From positions 1 to 44,195 of the IMG/VR virus record IMGVR_UViG_3300035660_000025: DNA of 44,195 nt; one strand, given 5' to 3'. The notes under the pieces are model-generated. The model ran no database searches, had not been told where the DNA came from, and saw nothing but the letters and a program-made list of their open reading frames with translations. Numbering within the stretch: position 1 is the stretch's first letter; each line of letters begins with the position of its first letter. Below are positions 35,431 to 44,149 of this stretch, in pieces. The position numbers and the translations under genes were made by a program. Origin of the DNA: a virus.

Positions 35431-36788
35431 TGAGGTCCTCCTTCGGGCAGCCCCGGCATGTAGGGAGTCGCCAGGCGTATGCTTTCGATGGTCTGCGCGT
35501 CGATGAAGATGCGCTCATCGGCGGGGGTAACAAGGCTGAGATATTCGAGGATCGCTCCCGCGACACCGAGTGTCGGCGTGCCGATTGTGGGCGCGCCAAG
35601 GGTCAGCGCGTTGGCGATGAGGGCATGCACCTGCGCGAGGGACGGAGAGCCGAGGGTAGGCGCGCCAGTGGCCAGGCCGTTGGCGACTAGGTTGTGGTCA
35701 TCCGCGCCCTCCTCGGCAAGCGCCGGGTGAGCGAGCGTAGGCGCGCCCGTGTTCAGGGCCTGCGCGACCAGCGCGTGGATTTGCGCGAGCGTCGGCACGG
35801 TGAGCACCGGGGCGCCCGCCGCCAGCCCGTTGGCGGTCAACGCGTGGGCCTGAGAGATTGTCGGGGTGGCCAGCACGGGCGCGCCGGCGCTGAGTCCGTT
35901 GGCGGTGAGCGCATGGTTGGCCTGTACGGTCAGCGTCGGCGTCGCCAGCACGGGCGCGCCGGTAGCGAGGCCGTTGGCCGTGAGGGCGTGGACTTGGGTC
36001 AGGGTCGGGGTAGCGAGCACGGGCGCACCTGCGGCCAGACCCGAAGCGGTGAGGCCGTGGACCTGGGATAGTGTGGGCGTGGCCAGGACAGGGGCACCGG
36101 CCGCGAGGCCGTTGGCGGTTAGGGCATGGTTCGCGGGGGCGGGCTTGAGTGCGATGATAACACTGACCCATGGGTCGGTGGCACTCGTCGTCGCGGAACC
36201 GGCTCCCGTCGCGCCGGGACTGGCGATCTCCTTGTCGTAGAGTGAAACCTCGGCGTCGTCCCCCGTGAGCGTGCCCGAATCGAGGCGTTCGGTGACTCCA
36301 GTAGCCGAGCCTCCGAAAGTCTGACTCCCGGCGACCTCGTTGTCGCCGCGTCCGCACAGGCCGAGCGCGAAAGCGGCAGCGGTCAGTGTGGTGATCTCGG
36401 CGGCGGTCATCGGCGTGCCGGTTCCGGCCGATGCCGCCCCCACGACCTCGACAGGGGTAGTAGTATTTACTCCGTTATAGGTGACAATCGCGCCGACGGA
36501 GCAAAGCGTACCACTGCTGGAGATAGTCGTTATCGGATTGCTGTCCCCCGCTTGCAGAAATCGGGTAAAGGCGTACAGTTTCGGCGTCGCACTGCCCCAA
36601 GGCGCACCGGAGACGATAGTCCAGCCGGTCGGAGTCGAGGCGGTCCCCCCGTCGAGGTAGAGAACGATGATAGCAAGTTGCTCTGCCGCCCAGCTCGTGG
36701 GCAGAGGGATAGTTAGATCGCCGCTGCCGCTGAGACCTGCCCCGGTGTTCGTCCCCGCTGCGGTGGCTACGCCGAAGGTGATCGCCAC
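35424..36788 (-). CDS. Repeat-containing tail protein, adhesin or receptor-binding candidate
   Basis: 454 aa with a GTG start. Residues 1-218 form a beta-rich domain (TIPLPTSWAAEQLAIIVLYL, ATGVTERLDSGTLTGDDAEV). Residues 220-408 hold eight imperfect repeats of about 22 residues, pattern HALTANGLAAGAPVLATPTL-Q. Residues 411-454 are a unique tail (EYLSLVTPADERIFID). Repeats of this kind can form a fibrous shaft in phage fibres. Location next to baseplate-associated genes supports a tail surface role; the receptor is unknown. Confidence 0.65.
   Translation of the reverse strand: MAITFGVATAAGTNTGAGLSGSGDLTIPLPTSWAAEQLAIIVLYLDGGTASTPTGWTIVSGAPWGSATPKLYAFTRFLQAGDSNPITTISSSGTLCSVGAIVTYNGVNTTTPVEVVGAASAGTGTPMTAAEITTLTAAAFALGLCGRGDNEVAGSQTFGGSATGVTERLDSGTLTGDDAEVSLYDKEIASPGATGAGSATTSATDPWVSVIIALKPAPANHALTANGLAAGAPVLATPTLSQVHGLTASGLAAGAPVLATPTLTQVHALTANGLATGAPVLATPTLTVQANHALTANGLSAGAPVLATPTISQAHALTANGLAAGAPVLTVPTLAQIHALVAQALNTGAPTLAHPALAEEGADDHNLVANGLATGAPTLGSPSLAQVHALIANALTLGAPTIGTPTLGVAGAILEYLSLVTPADERIFIDAQTIESIRLATPYMPGLPEGGPQW
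35565..36131 (-). repeat. Eight tandem ~66-bp coding repeats
   Basis: The repeats encode HALTANGLAAGAPVLATPTL-type units. The first five are very similar at the DNA level and the last three are more divergent, so the array probably grew by slippage or unequal recombination. Copy number could vary among relatives and change fibre length. Confidence 0.85.
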
Positions 36789-36804
36789 AGATCAGCCTAC
36801 CGGC

Positions 36805-37179
36805 TCACGTTACGTCCGGTATCCCGATGTCCGCCGCCGTCAGTGAGAACGTATTCCCCGAGGTCACCGCCTGCGAGCTGGCCAACGAGGTCGTCACGTA
36901 CAGCGCGATGGTCGCCGTGGGCTTCGAGGCCGCCCAGTGCGAGGCCGTGCCTGTGCCGGTGACGCTGCCCCCGCTGATCGCGTCCAGCGTGGTCTTGCGA
37001 CCGTTGGGCGCACGGTCGGCGGGTCCGGTGTAGGTGACGCCGGTCTTGTTGCCCAGCGTGTAGGTGCTCGTGGCCTCGGTGTAGGTGGCCGGCTCCTGCG
37101 AGCAGATATCCACCCGCGTGGCACTGGTCTCGATCTCCTGGAGCGGCAAATCTAAGAGTAAATCGTTCATATACGGCAT
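36805..37179 (-). CDS. Tail-associated protein of unknown function
   Basis: 124 aa with a weak GGAAG site; a second ATG at 37170 is possible. Starts MPYMNDLLLDLPLQEIETSA and contains SATRVDICSQEPATYTEATS, then Thr/Ser-rich beta segments ending in FSLTAADIGIPDVT. The pattern resembles small tail-tip or adhesion-related proteins. It is followed by the repeat protein. Function not assigned. Confidence 0.6.
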   Translation of the reverse strand: MPYMNDLLLDLPLQEIETSATRVDICSQEPATYTEATSTYTLGNKTGVTYTGPADRAPNGRKTTLDAISGGSVTGTGTASHWAASKPTATIALYVTTSLASSQAVTSGNTFSLTAADIGIPDVT

Positions 37180-37180
37180 A

Positions 37181-37639
37181 TCAGTCTTCCAGTAGATGAG
37201 CTGCGGTCAGCGCGCGCTCTCGGGTCGTCTCGATGCCGACGGGCAGCCAGCGCTCCTCGGTGCGCACGGCCACCCGATCCTCCGGCTCGAAGTTCTTGAG
37301 GATGTACGGCGAATCGGGGAACAGGATCTCGCCCTTCTCGTTGACGCCAACCTCGCCGAGCTGATAGATGTACCACACCAGCTCCCCGAAGTAGTCCAGG
37401 TAGGTGAACTCCTGGCCGGCCACGATCTTCTTGCCGAAGGCGTCTTTCAGGCTGAGCTTGTAATGCACGGCCAGCTTTTTCCCATCGGGTAGCACGGCGT
37501 GCTTGCTCTGCGCGTTGGGATCGGCGCGCCCCTCATCATCCCGGTCCGGCTCCATCTCCTCCGTGGCCACCGCCACCTTGCGCGCCGGGCCATTCTCCAC
37601 GCGGATCGTGGAGCCGATCTCGATCAGTTCTCTTTTCAT
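37181..37639 (-). CDS. Hypothetical protein
   Basis: 152 aa from ATG 37639, chosen for GGGGAGAAACT upstream; the longer frame from 37735 overlaps the Rz1-like gene. Soluble alpha/beta protein (ELIEIGSTIRVENGPARKVA, FTYLDYFGELVWYIYQLGE). Ends next to the following start. No family recognised. Confidence 0.6.
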   Translation of the reverse strand: MKRELIEIGSTIRVENGPARKVAVATEEMEPDRDDEGRADPNAQSKHAVLPDGKKLAVHYKLSLKDAFGKKIVAGQEFTYLDYFGELVWYIYQLGEVGVNEKGEILFPDSPYILKNFEPEDRVAVRTEERWLPVGIETTRERALTAAHLLED

Positions 37640-37950
37640 AGTTTCTCCCCTCTCAATTTTGGTTCTCCGTACAGCGCCTCCACCTGCTTGCGCACGCGCT
37701 CCACGTCCACGATGTAGCGGGCGAACGCCAGCCAATATTCCAGCGGCATGACCACCGCGCCGGCGGGCACCACGCAGGGCTCTTTGGTCAAGAATACTTG
37801 CCCCTCGGGATCCGGCGGCGCCGGCCAGTCAAGGCTTATCGGGATCTCTGGGGCGCTCTTTGGCGATGTCTGACACGATGTCGATAGAAGCATCAAAGCG
37901 CTCAGCAGCGCTACCAGTAGCCATCTTGTCTTTCCGCTGCGAAGCCTCAT
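37636..37950 (-). CDS. Outer membrane spanin subunit, Rz1-like lipoprotein
   Basis: 104 aa. MRLRSGKTRWLLVALLSALM leads to lipobox LLSTSC, so the mature lipoprotein begins at Cys26. A proline-rich stretch follows (SLDWPAPPDPEG), as in Rz1-type spanins, then a short helix. It begins inside the Rz-like gene in another frame (122-base overlap), the classic nested spanin arrangement. With the Rz-like partner it would fuse inner and outer membranes at lysis. Its presence implies a diderm host. Confidence 0.8.
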   Translation of the reverse strand: MRLRSGKTRWLLVALLSALMLLSTSCQTSPKSAPEIPISLDWPAPPDPEGQVFLTKEPCVVPAGAVVMPLEYWLAFARYIVDVERVRKQVEALYGEPKLRGEKL

Positions 37951-38113
37951 GGTTCACCTCCTCCATGCGGGCGATGATGTGCCCGCGCCGGTCGACCTCG
38001 GCCGACAGTTCCTTCACCTGCTTGCGCGCGGCCGCCGCAGCCTTGAACGCGCGCACGGCGATGTAACCCGCGAGTGCGGCCGCACCCGAAGCACCAAGAG
38101 CCCACCAGATCAT
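37829..38113 (-). CDS. Inner membrane spanin subunit, Rz-like
   Basis: 94 aa from ATG 38113 (MIWWALGASGAAALAGYIAV). One N-terminal TM segment (2-22) followed by a periplasmic coiled coil (AARKQVKELSAEVDRRG...). This i-spanin topology, together with the overlapping lipoprotein gene, makes a convincing Rz/Rz1 pair. The pair sits within the tail module rather than beside the holin/endolysin candidates. Confidence 0.8.
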   Translation of the reverse strand: MIWWALGASGAAALAGYIAVRAFKAAAAARKQVKELSAEVDRRGHIIARMEEVNHEASQRKDKMATGSAAERFDASIDIVSDIAKERPRDPDKP

Positions 38114-38343
38114 GCCACGACCTTCGGGACCGGCCACTCTTCGCCCATGTAGGCGCGGTAGCCCGGCTTGCCCTCCTGGTCGTAGAGCTCCACCTGGAGG
38201 CAGAGCATGCGGTAGCGCTCGGGGGCCTTGGCCGCGGGTAGATCCTCGTGGATTTCAACAGAATCGTCAGGACGGATGAGCGCGACGTGCTTGGTTGCGC
38301 CTTTCGGTATAGGTTCGGGTTTGCCGATGCGGAAATCCATCAT
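38110..38343 (-). CDS. Hypothetical protein, tail region
   Basis: 77 aa. Two adjacent ATGs; AGGAGG is better placed for the second (38340), giving 76 aa. Sequence (FRIGKPEPIPKGATKHVALI, RMLCLQVELYDQEGKPG) is a compact alpha/beta protein, resembling small proteins that follow fibre genes. The TGA overlaps the spanin start. Function unknown. Confidence 0.6.
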   Translation of the reverse strand: MMDFRIGKPEPIPKGATKHVALIRPDDSVEIHEDLPAAKAPERYRMLCLQVELYDQEGKPGYRAYMGEEWPVPKVVA

Positions 38344-38350
38344 ATCCTCC

Positions 38351-39298
38351 TTATGCTACGTAGCGGCCGGCCCAGATATAGACATAGCCGGGATAGGTGC
38401 GCGGCTCGGTGGTTTTGCCAGTGCGAAGTGTACCATTGGTGCCGTCGGTGACAGGATCACCGGTTGTTGAGACATCTTCGGCGTAAGGGGTAAGATTTCC
38501 ATAATTATGACCACCAGCGGCATAATGCTGGAATGCTCCCTTGCCAGATATTGGATTGTGTCGATGTCCTTGCCCTCGATCTCTTGCCCGCAACCCCGCC
38601 AGCAGCATCCGGTCTGGCGTATCTCCCGATAGCGCCTCCGTGCCCACGAATGAGCGCCCGCTGATGCGCCGCAGCCGTGCCGTAGTCGTGCTCCCCGTTA
38701 TGCGGTAGGGATAGATGATGCCGGTCTGTGCGCCTGTCGGCGGCGTGCCGGTCACGGTCACCGTGCGCGCGCCCACGTTGATGTTGGTGATCGCATAGTC
38801 GGTGCCGGCAATATTGATGCTGAGCCAGTTGGTGTAGCCGCCGTGCACGAGCTCGTCCTCGGCGAGAGCCGCCAGGAGTCGGTTCGCGGCCTGGTTCGTC
38901 GAGAACGTGAAAACCGAACCCGCGACCGTGCCGGAGAAGTCGGTCACGCTATCTGATTCCAGTTTCTCCGCGCGCGCTTTGGGCACGAAGTCCGGGCAGT
39001 TGGAGACTGCGATGTCGTGGTCGCCGTCATCCACGCGGATGGCGGGGAAACTCGCACTCGGAGTTTCTTTGAATAGGCTGAAGAAAGGTTCACCCACTCG
39101 ATGCGAGAGCGAGATGATCGAGTCCCGGAGCTGCGTCTGTGCCACCCCGAGAGAGGCCCCCGAGCCGAGGATCGCGTTGACGATCTCCTCCTGCAGGTTG
39201 TTCCGGTCCAGCGCGACGCCCGTGGTGCCTACGGTGACGCCGGGCACCTTGTCTACGTGAAGCCCACCGACGCTATTCGGCGCGGTCGTTCTCTGCAT
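38351..39298 (-). CDS. Tail fibre protein
   Basis: 315 aa with GGGGAGGATGAG before the ATG. It follows the gp48-like baseplate gene, where fibre genes lie in Mu-like phages. The N-terminus (NSVGGLHVDKVPGVT) probably attaches to the baseplate. The central region is Gly/Thr/Ser-rich, and RHNPISGKGAFQHYAAGGHNYG precedes the C-terminal strand TYPGYVYIWAGRYVA, typical of fibre tips ending in an aromatic strand. It recognises the host surface. Confidence 0.72.
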   Translation of the reverse strand: MQRTTAPNSVGGLHVDKVPGVTVGTTGVALDRNNLQEEIVNAILGSGASLGVAQTQLRDSIISLSHRVGEPFFSLFKETPSASFPAIRVDDGDHDIAVSNCPDFVPKARAEKLESDSVTDFSGTVAGSVFTFSTNQAANRLLAALAEDELVHGGYTNWLSINIAGTDYAITNINVGARTVTVTGTPPTGAQTGIIYPYRITGSTTTARLRRISGRSFVGTEALSGDTPDRMLLAGLRARDRGQGHRHNPISGKGAFQHYAAGGHNYGNLTPYAEDVSTTGDPVTDGTNGTLRTGKTTEPRTYPGYVYIWAGRYVA

Positions 39299-39310
39299 CT
39301 CATCCTCCCC

Positions 39311-39925
39311 TTACGGCGCGTAGCCGCATTCGGCAATTCCACAAATATCGAGTCCGGCCTCCGATGTGCCGGTATCGGTCAGAATGGTCAGCGAACTCTG
39401 CGCGATCAGGTGCAGCGGCGCGAAGTGCGCGATCACGCTTGCCACGCGTGCGGCCTCCGCATCGTTTTCCACGGTCCCGCTCACCAGATACTGAAAAGGG
39501 TTGATCTCTCCGCCGGTAACGGTCGAATTGCATTCATCGGCGCCGCACTCCGCCTCACCGCAGATGCTCGATGACCCAGCCGTTTCGATCTCCTGCACGA
39601 TGACGCCGGCCAACTCCTTCTGAAGTTGCAGGTTGAGCGCGTTGAGCGTCGAGCTGCCGAAGGCCGTCTGGATGGCATCGAGCATCCGCTGCATGAAGGA
39701 TGCGCTCTGCGTCGGATCATAGCGCGCGCCCAGCGCCTCGTGCCACTCCTCGAGCATCGCCTGCGCGGTCCAGGGCGCGTTCTCGGCGATGGCGGCGCGG
39801 ATAAACTGCTGCGCGGCCTCCAGTGAGATTGCGAGCGCCTCCACGAGCAGGCCCATATTGCCCGGGAGCCACCAGGCGCGGCCCGGCGGGAACAGGCGCT
39901 TGAGGCTATGCTCCATTACGCCCAT
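39311..39925 (-). CDS. Baseplate protein (Mu gp48/YmfQ-like, DUF2313)
   Basis: 204 aa; an alternative start at 39916 overlaps the previous stop (TAATG). HSLKRLFPPGRAWWLPGN near the start and EEWHEALGARYDP are typical of the Mu gp48/YmfQ family that completes the baseplate wedge. The C-terminus is Cys-containing and acidic (GLDICGIAECGYAP). Directly downstream of the gp47-like gene, matching Mu order. Confidence 0.85.
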   Translation of the reverse strand: MGVMEHSLKRLFPPGRAWWLPGNMGLLVEALAISLEAAQQFIRAAIAENAPWTAQAMLEEWHEALGARYDPTQSASFMQRMLDAIQTAFGSSTLNALNLQLQKELAGVIVQEIETAGSSSICGEAECGADECNSTVTGGEINPFQYLVSGTVENDAEAARVASVIAHFAPLHLIAQSSLTILTDTGTSEAGLDICGIAECGYAP

Positions 39926-40995
39926 GACACCGTCCCGATTTTGACGATCTCATCTTGGGCGAGAGTGTAGTTTGTTCCCAGGCTCATGCTCATGGTCGCA
40001 GCCGTCGCCCCCGCCGCGGCGACGGCTGCCCAGATCGTGGCCACAGAGAGGATATCGGTCGGGTTGGGCTCATCGGGGTACTGCCGTGGGTAGGCCGCGT
40101 AGAAGTAGGCGGTGAGCGCCGCGACGATCGCGGCCTTCGTCGTCGCATCATTCGGCGAGAGTCCAGTGATCGTGACGTCCGCCGTCAACTCGGTCATGGC
40201 GGCGGCGGTCACGGTCGCGCAGAGCGGGCGGCGCTCGGAAGCGCTGACGTAGTTCTGCACCTCGGTGATCTTCGCTCCGGAGGGAATGCGGTCGGCGCCG
40301 GTGATCGCCTGCAGGGGGTACACAGTGACGTTGCCTGCCGAGACGTTAAACGCGAAGGCCTTGACGATGCCAGCGACCTCGCGCGTCCATTTCACGTAGT
40401 CGGGAGCTGCCCCACCCTGCGGCTGGCTCTGCATGCGCTGGAGCATGCGCGTCCGCAGGTCCTCCAGCGCCTCCTGGTCCTCTCCCTCGGTGATGGTGCT
40501 GGCGATGGTCGCCTCCGGGTCCATGCCCGCAATCGGGGAGGTGGCATTCACTGTGAAGCCGTTGGTGAGGTTTCCGTCGGCGCCCGTGGTGAGGGCCTCG
40601 ATGATGATGGTCGCGGTGCCGCCCGAGATCGTGACGTCGGCCTCTTGCGAGTAGACGACGCTGGTGCCGGAGATCCAAAGCGTGCCCGCGGGGATGAGAG
40701 TATCGTTGTCGCCCGTGGCCGTCGCCGTGAGCTTCGCGCGGACCGCGGGAATGCGCGTGATGCCGTATCGGCCTCCGATGAGCACGAGGGCATCGGCGTC
40801 GGCGGTCTGCGGGAAAATCTGCGCGTAGACCCACCGCGCCAGCCGGTAGAGTAGCGCCAGAGCGCCCGCGAGCGCCGTGGCGATCACGCGGAGGGCGGCC
40901 TTGAGGAGCAGGGGTACCGTGATGCCGAGCTTGCCCTCGATGTCGGAGATGATCTGATCGCGGATGGTGGCGACGGTTGGAATCGTGACAGACAT
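39916..40995 (-). CDS. Baseplate wedge protein (Mu gp47-like, BaseplateJ)
   Basis: 359 aa from ATG 40995 (TGATG overlap with the previous gene; the longer upstream frame is disfavoured). The BaseplateJ hallmark is visible from residue 90: RAKLTATATGDNDTLIPAGT followed by strand-rich repeats and the domain that ends in DYVKWTREVAGIVKAFAFNV. Forms the wedge that links hub and fibres. Mu order gp46-gp47-gp48 is preserved. Confidence 0.9.
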   Translation of the reverse strand: MSVTIPTVATIRDQIISDIEGKLGITVPLLLKAALRVIATALAGALALLYRLARWVYAQIFPQTADADALVLIGGRYGITRIPAVRAKLTATATGDNDTLIPAGTLWISGTSVVYSQEADVTISGGTATIIIEALTTGADGNLTNGFTVNATSPIAGMDPEATIASTITEGEDQEALEDLRTRMLQRMQSQPQGGAAPDYVKWTREVAGIVKAFAFNVSAGNVTVYPLQAITGADRIPSGAKITEVQNYVSASERRPLCATVTAAAMTELTADVTITGLSPNDATTKAAIVAALTAYFYAAYPRQYPDEPNPTDILSVATIWAAVAAAGATAATMSMSLGTNYTLAQDEIVKIGTVSWA

Positions 40996-41414
40996 CAGCT
41001 CACTCCCATGGCCACGCGTTGGCCGGCCCAATTGATCTTGTAGCGCAGCACCGCCGGCTCCGCTCCGGGCTCCGTGATGGTCACGGCAAGCGCGATCCAG
41101 CCCGTCGCCGGGATTGTCGCCTGCACGTCAACGGCGCTGGCGATACCCTCATCGAGGAGCCACTGGAGGGCCTTGCGGGCGGCCTCCTCCACGTCCAGGC
41201 GGTCTCTATTGGAGTCTGTCCGTATCACAGCCTCGATGGAGTCGGCGAATCGCGCGGCCTGCTCCGAGATAGCGTTGCCCCACCACTTGCCGGAGAAAAG
41301 CGATAGGTAGATCGCCGTCCAGAGGCCCGCGTCCATGTCCGGCTGGCCGCCGACGAGATTGATGTCTCCGCCGTCGGGCGTCGGATAAAGCATCAGATCG
41401 CCGTCGTAGTTCAT
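40995..41414 (-). CDS. Baseplate protein (Mu gp46-like)
   Basis: 139 aa. Starts MNYDGDLMLYPTPDGGDINL and continues to VGGQPDMDAGLWTAIYLSLF, the conserved N-terminal motif of Mu gp46, part of the wedge like T4 gp25. TGATG overlap with the next gene. Confidence 0.88.
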   Translation of the reverse strand: MNYDGDLMLYPTPDGGDINLVGGQPDMDAGLWTAIYLSLFSGKWWGNAISEQAARFADSIEAVIRTDSNRDRLDVEEAARKALQWLLDEGIASAVDVQATIPATGWIALAVTITEPGAEPAVLRYKINWAGQRVAMGVS

Positions 41415-41929
41415 CCGCCCGTCCTCACCGTTTGCGTCTCGGAGGCGCTGATATCCAGCGCCAGCACTCCCGGAGAGCCTCCCCCATCCAGTTTCGTCGC
41501 CAGGGCGGCGTTGAGTGCAGTCTTGAATGCCTGAAGCGCCGTGTTGAGCTCGGCATAGGTGACGAGCCGCTTGCTTGAGCCGTTGAGCTTGATGTTGCCG
41601 GAAGCATCCAGGGCGATATAGGCCTTGAGCGTCTCACCGTCGGAGGAGGTCGAATAGATCGTCACTTCTCCGGCGTTCACCGCGAATGCGAGTTTATAGT
41701 TGTGGACGGCGACGACGATCCCGTATCGCCGGCCGCGGCCGATGGGCACGAATATCCCGCGCATATTCTTCGTCGGCTGGCCGAAGATGCCCGGCGACTG
41801 ATATAGCTCCGTCTCCAGCGTCTCGCCACCGATGCCGGTGCCCGTGATGACGACGGCGTTCCCCGGCGCGGAATGCCAGCGCTTCACCGCGCTGGAGGCG
41901 ATCTTGATCAGCTCCGCGATCACGCCCAT
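41411..41929 (-). CDS. Baseplate spike protein (Mu gp45-like)
   Basis: 172 aa. GIFGQPTKNMRGIFVPIGRG and the beta-rich centre match the Mu gp45 family whose trimer forms the membrane-piercing tail spike. The C-terminal region has the beta-helix-like pattern (ALDASGNIKLNGSSKRLVTY) and a helical trimerisation segment (TALQAFKTALNAAL). Between gp44-like and gp46-like genes, as in Mu. Confidence 0.88.
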   Translation of the reverse strand: MGVIAELIKIASSAVKRWHSAPGNAVVITGTGIGGETLETELYQSPGIFGQPTKNMRGIFVPIGRGRRYGIVVAVHNYKLAFAVNAGEVTIYSTSSDGETLKAYIALDASGNIKLNGSSKRLVTYAELNTALQAFKTALNAALATKLDGGGSPGVLALDISASETQTVRTGG

Positions 41930-42945
41930 GGCACGACCTTCGGGAGCTTGCCCGCGTATAGTTCCGGCAGCGCCAGCCGGAGGTCCGCGACCTTGCCCTC
42001 GTTCTCGTCGATACGCAGGGTCAGGCCGGCGATGATGTACTTGGCCTCGGTCGCGAGCATGGCGCCGGGGGCCAGGAGCGTCACCGCCTGGCGTTCCGTC
42101 CAGCGGCCGCCGTCGGGCCTGCGCCAGCCGGCGAGCGTCGCGCTCACGGAGAGACTGGCGGTGATCGCCGCTGTTCGCGCGCGCGCGGCCGTGCGCCCGG
42201 GGTCGGTGTCCGCGTCCCCAACCGCCAGAAGGCGCGGGCGGTAGACGGCGATGGCGGGATCCGCGGCCTGGCCGAGGATATCAGGCATGCCCGCGTACTG
42301 CGAGGCAGCCTTATACTTGCTGAAGCGCGCGGTGCCATCGAAACCCGCGCTCACGTCCAGCACCGGACCTCGGCCCTCCACGAGAGCGGCGACGGCCGGT
42401 CGAGAGGCGAGCAGGCGCGCCCAGGAGATCATGAGCTTGCCGTCGTAGGAGCTATTGAGGAACAGGTTGCGGGGGCCGGCCAGGGACAGAAGGAACTCCG
42501 CCACCGTCTGCCCATATTCCGCACGCGCGACCTCGATGGGATCGGTGTCGTTATCCGCGCGCACCTGAACGCCGAAGGGCTTGCAGATCTGGCGGGCGAT
42601 AGTGGAGAGCGCCAGGCCGGAGAACTCCAGGGGACCCTCGATGCCGCAGTCTACGAGCGCCCCTGGGAGGCTGCGGCCCTGCACCGTGAGCGTGCGGTCG
42701 CCGGCGTCGATCTTGGCCTCGATCTTGTCCACGCGCCCGGTGATCAGGAGGTCGTCGTCGAGCAGGACCTCCACGGGCTGATAGTCGAAGGGCTTGAATG
42801 CCGCCCGCAGTTCCGCTCGCGCCGGGTCATAGGGCATGCTCAGCGAGAAGGCATCGGCCACCTGGTCGATGGCCATGCTGATGCTCGCGCCGGTCCAGCC
42901 GGTGAACTCCCGACCGGCCACGCGTAGGCGCGCCTCGTCAGGCAT
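41920..42945 (-). CDS. Baseplate hub protein (Mu gp44/gpP-like)
   Basis: 341 aa. ADAFSLSMPYDPARAELRA and QPVEVLLDDDLLITGRVDKI are typical of the Mu gp44/P2 gpD hub, with YIAGLTLRIDENEGKVADL near the end. The hub joins spike and tail tube. Overlaps both neighbours by several bases, Mu order maintained. Confidence 0.88.
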   Translation of the reverse strand: MPDEARLRVAGREFTGWTGASISMAIDQVADAFSLSMPYDPARAELRAAFKPFDYQPVEVLLDDDLLITGRVDKIEAKIDAGDRTLTVQGRSLPGALVDCGIEGPLEFSGLALSTIARQICKPFGVQVRADNDTDPIEVARAEYGQTVAEFLLSLAGPRNLFLNSSYDGKLMISWARLLASRPAVAALVEGRGPVLDVSAGFDGTARFSKYKAASQYAGMPDILGQAADPAIAVYRPRLLAVGDADTDPGRTAARARTAAITASLSVSATLAGWRRPDGGRWTERQAVTLLAPGAMLATEAKYIIAGLTLRIDENEGKVADLRLALPELYAGKLPKVVPWA

Positions 42946-44149
42946 AGTAGGCGACCTCGCGCCCGCGCGGGATCAGCATGATCTCGTCGCCGGCGAGGGC
43001 GTTCTGCTCGATGAAGTCGTCCAGGGAGTCGACTTCCCCGTACAGTTCATAACAGAGGTCCAGGGGCGTGCGATCGGAGTCCAGCACCATCCGGCGCTCC
43101 GTGCGCAGCTCGAAGGAGCGCTGGAGCATGAGCGCGGCGGCCCGCGCTAGGGCATCGCGCAGGCGCGCGAGCACTTCCTCGGGTATTACGTAGCCGCCGA
43201 CCTCCGCCGCCTCCAGGCCGGCGAGGCCATCGGCGATCATGATCTGGATCAGCTCCGAGGCCTCCACGGCCTGGCCCCGGCTTAGGAGATCACCCGCGAG
43301 TGCGGAGGCGGTCGCGCCGGAGAGGATCCCCAGGAATTGCAGGATCCGGGTCATGGAGTCGGCGAAACCCTCCGGGGAGGCCAATCCTCCGAGCGTGGTC
43401 AGGACCGCCCCGTATCCCCGGAGTTTGGCCGGGATCGAGATCAGCGCCCGGGAAGGTGCGCGAGTGAGCGTGAGGTAGGAGGTGGCCACGCTCAGGGGGT
43501 CGGTGCCCAAATCCGCGATGCCGGCATCGAACTCGCGGCGGGCGCGGTCGAACTCCTCGGATAACTCCGCCGAGGTAGCAGCGATCGCCGATAGTTTCGA
43601 GGTCGCGGAAGCAGCCCCGCCCTCCAGATCCGCGCGGGCATTGGTCAATGCCGCCGCGTCCGTGGCCTCGAAATCCTCATCAAAGGCAGTAAGCGCAGCG
43701 GATTCCGCCTCGTCGAGCGCGTTGCCGACTTCCGATTCCGCCTGCGCGGCAGTCGTGGGAAATTGGACCTCGCCGACGCGGATGAATTCGATCTCGAAAA
43801 CGGCCCGCGCCAGGCCTTCGACAAATTGCTCGGTCTGCGAAATGGTGAGCGCGAGTACCAACAGATTTCCCCACCGTGGATGCAGGAGCGTGGCGGGTCC
43901 TTTCTCGGCGAGCGCCTTCCAGAAGGCATCGGATGTGGCGTCGTAGTCGCGCCCGCTGAAGCTGGCCTCGATGGCGAAGCGTGTGCTCGCCTGGCCTAAG
44001 TCCTGCACGTCGGCCTGATTCTGCTGTGGCAGCTCGTGGACCGCGGCCTTCTTGGAGCCGGAGCGCTGGAGCTGGCGGAACTCGAAGGTGAACTCGAGGC
44101 CGGATGGCGAGCGGTAGCGCGCCGGCCGCAGGCGGTCGAGGAAACTCAC
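42938..44149 (-). CDS. DNA circularisation protein N-like (Mu gpN/gp43)
   Basis: 403 aa from a GTG that overlaps the tape measure stop in the circular genome (coordinates 79-81). MSFLDRLRPARYRSPSGLEF and VQDLGQASTRFAIEASFSGR mark the Mu gpN family, which in Mu binds tail components and was named for protecting DNA ends after injection. The second half is helical and Glu/Ala-rich. Ends with ATG overlap to the hub gene. Confidence 0.88.
   Translation of the reverse strand: MSFLDRLRPARYRSPSGLEFTFEFRQLQRSGSKKAAVHELPQQNQADVQDLGQASTRFAIEASFSGRDYDATSDAFWKALAEKGPATLLHPRWGNLLVLALTISQTEQFVEGLARAVFEIEFIRVGEVQFPTTAAQAESEVGNALDEAESAALTAFDEDFEATDAAALTNARADLEGGAASATSKLSAIAATSAELSEEFDRARREFDAGIADLGTDPLSVATSYLTLTRAPSRALISIPAKLRGYGAVLTTLGGLASPEGFADSMTRILQFLGILSGATASALAGDLLSRGQAVEASELIQIMIADGLAGLEAAEVGGYVIPEEVLARLRDALARAAALMLQRSFELRTERRMVLDSDRTPLDLCYELYGEVDSLDDFIEQNALAGDEIMLIPRGREVAYYA

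Noticed and set aside
35424-39298. Diversity-generating retroelement acting on fibre genes
   Set aside because: No reverse transcriptase gene and no template/variable repeat pair were seen. The repeats in 35565-36131 are ordinary tandem units.
78-44149. Mu-type transposable phage
   Set aside because: Despite Mu-like tail and capsid genes there is no MuA/MuB transposase. A tyrosine integrase and a tRNA attP are present and packaging genes are lambda-like.
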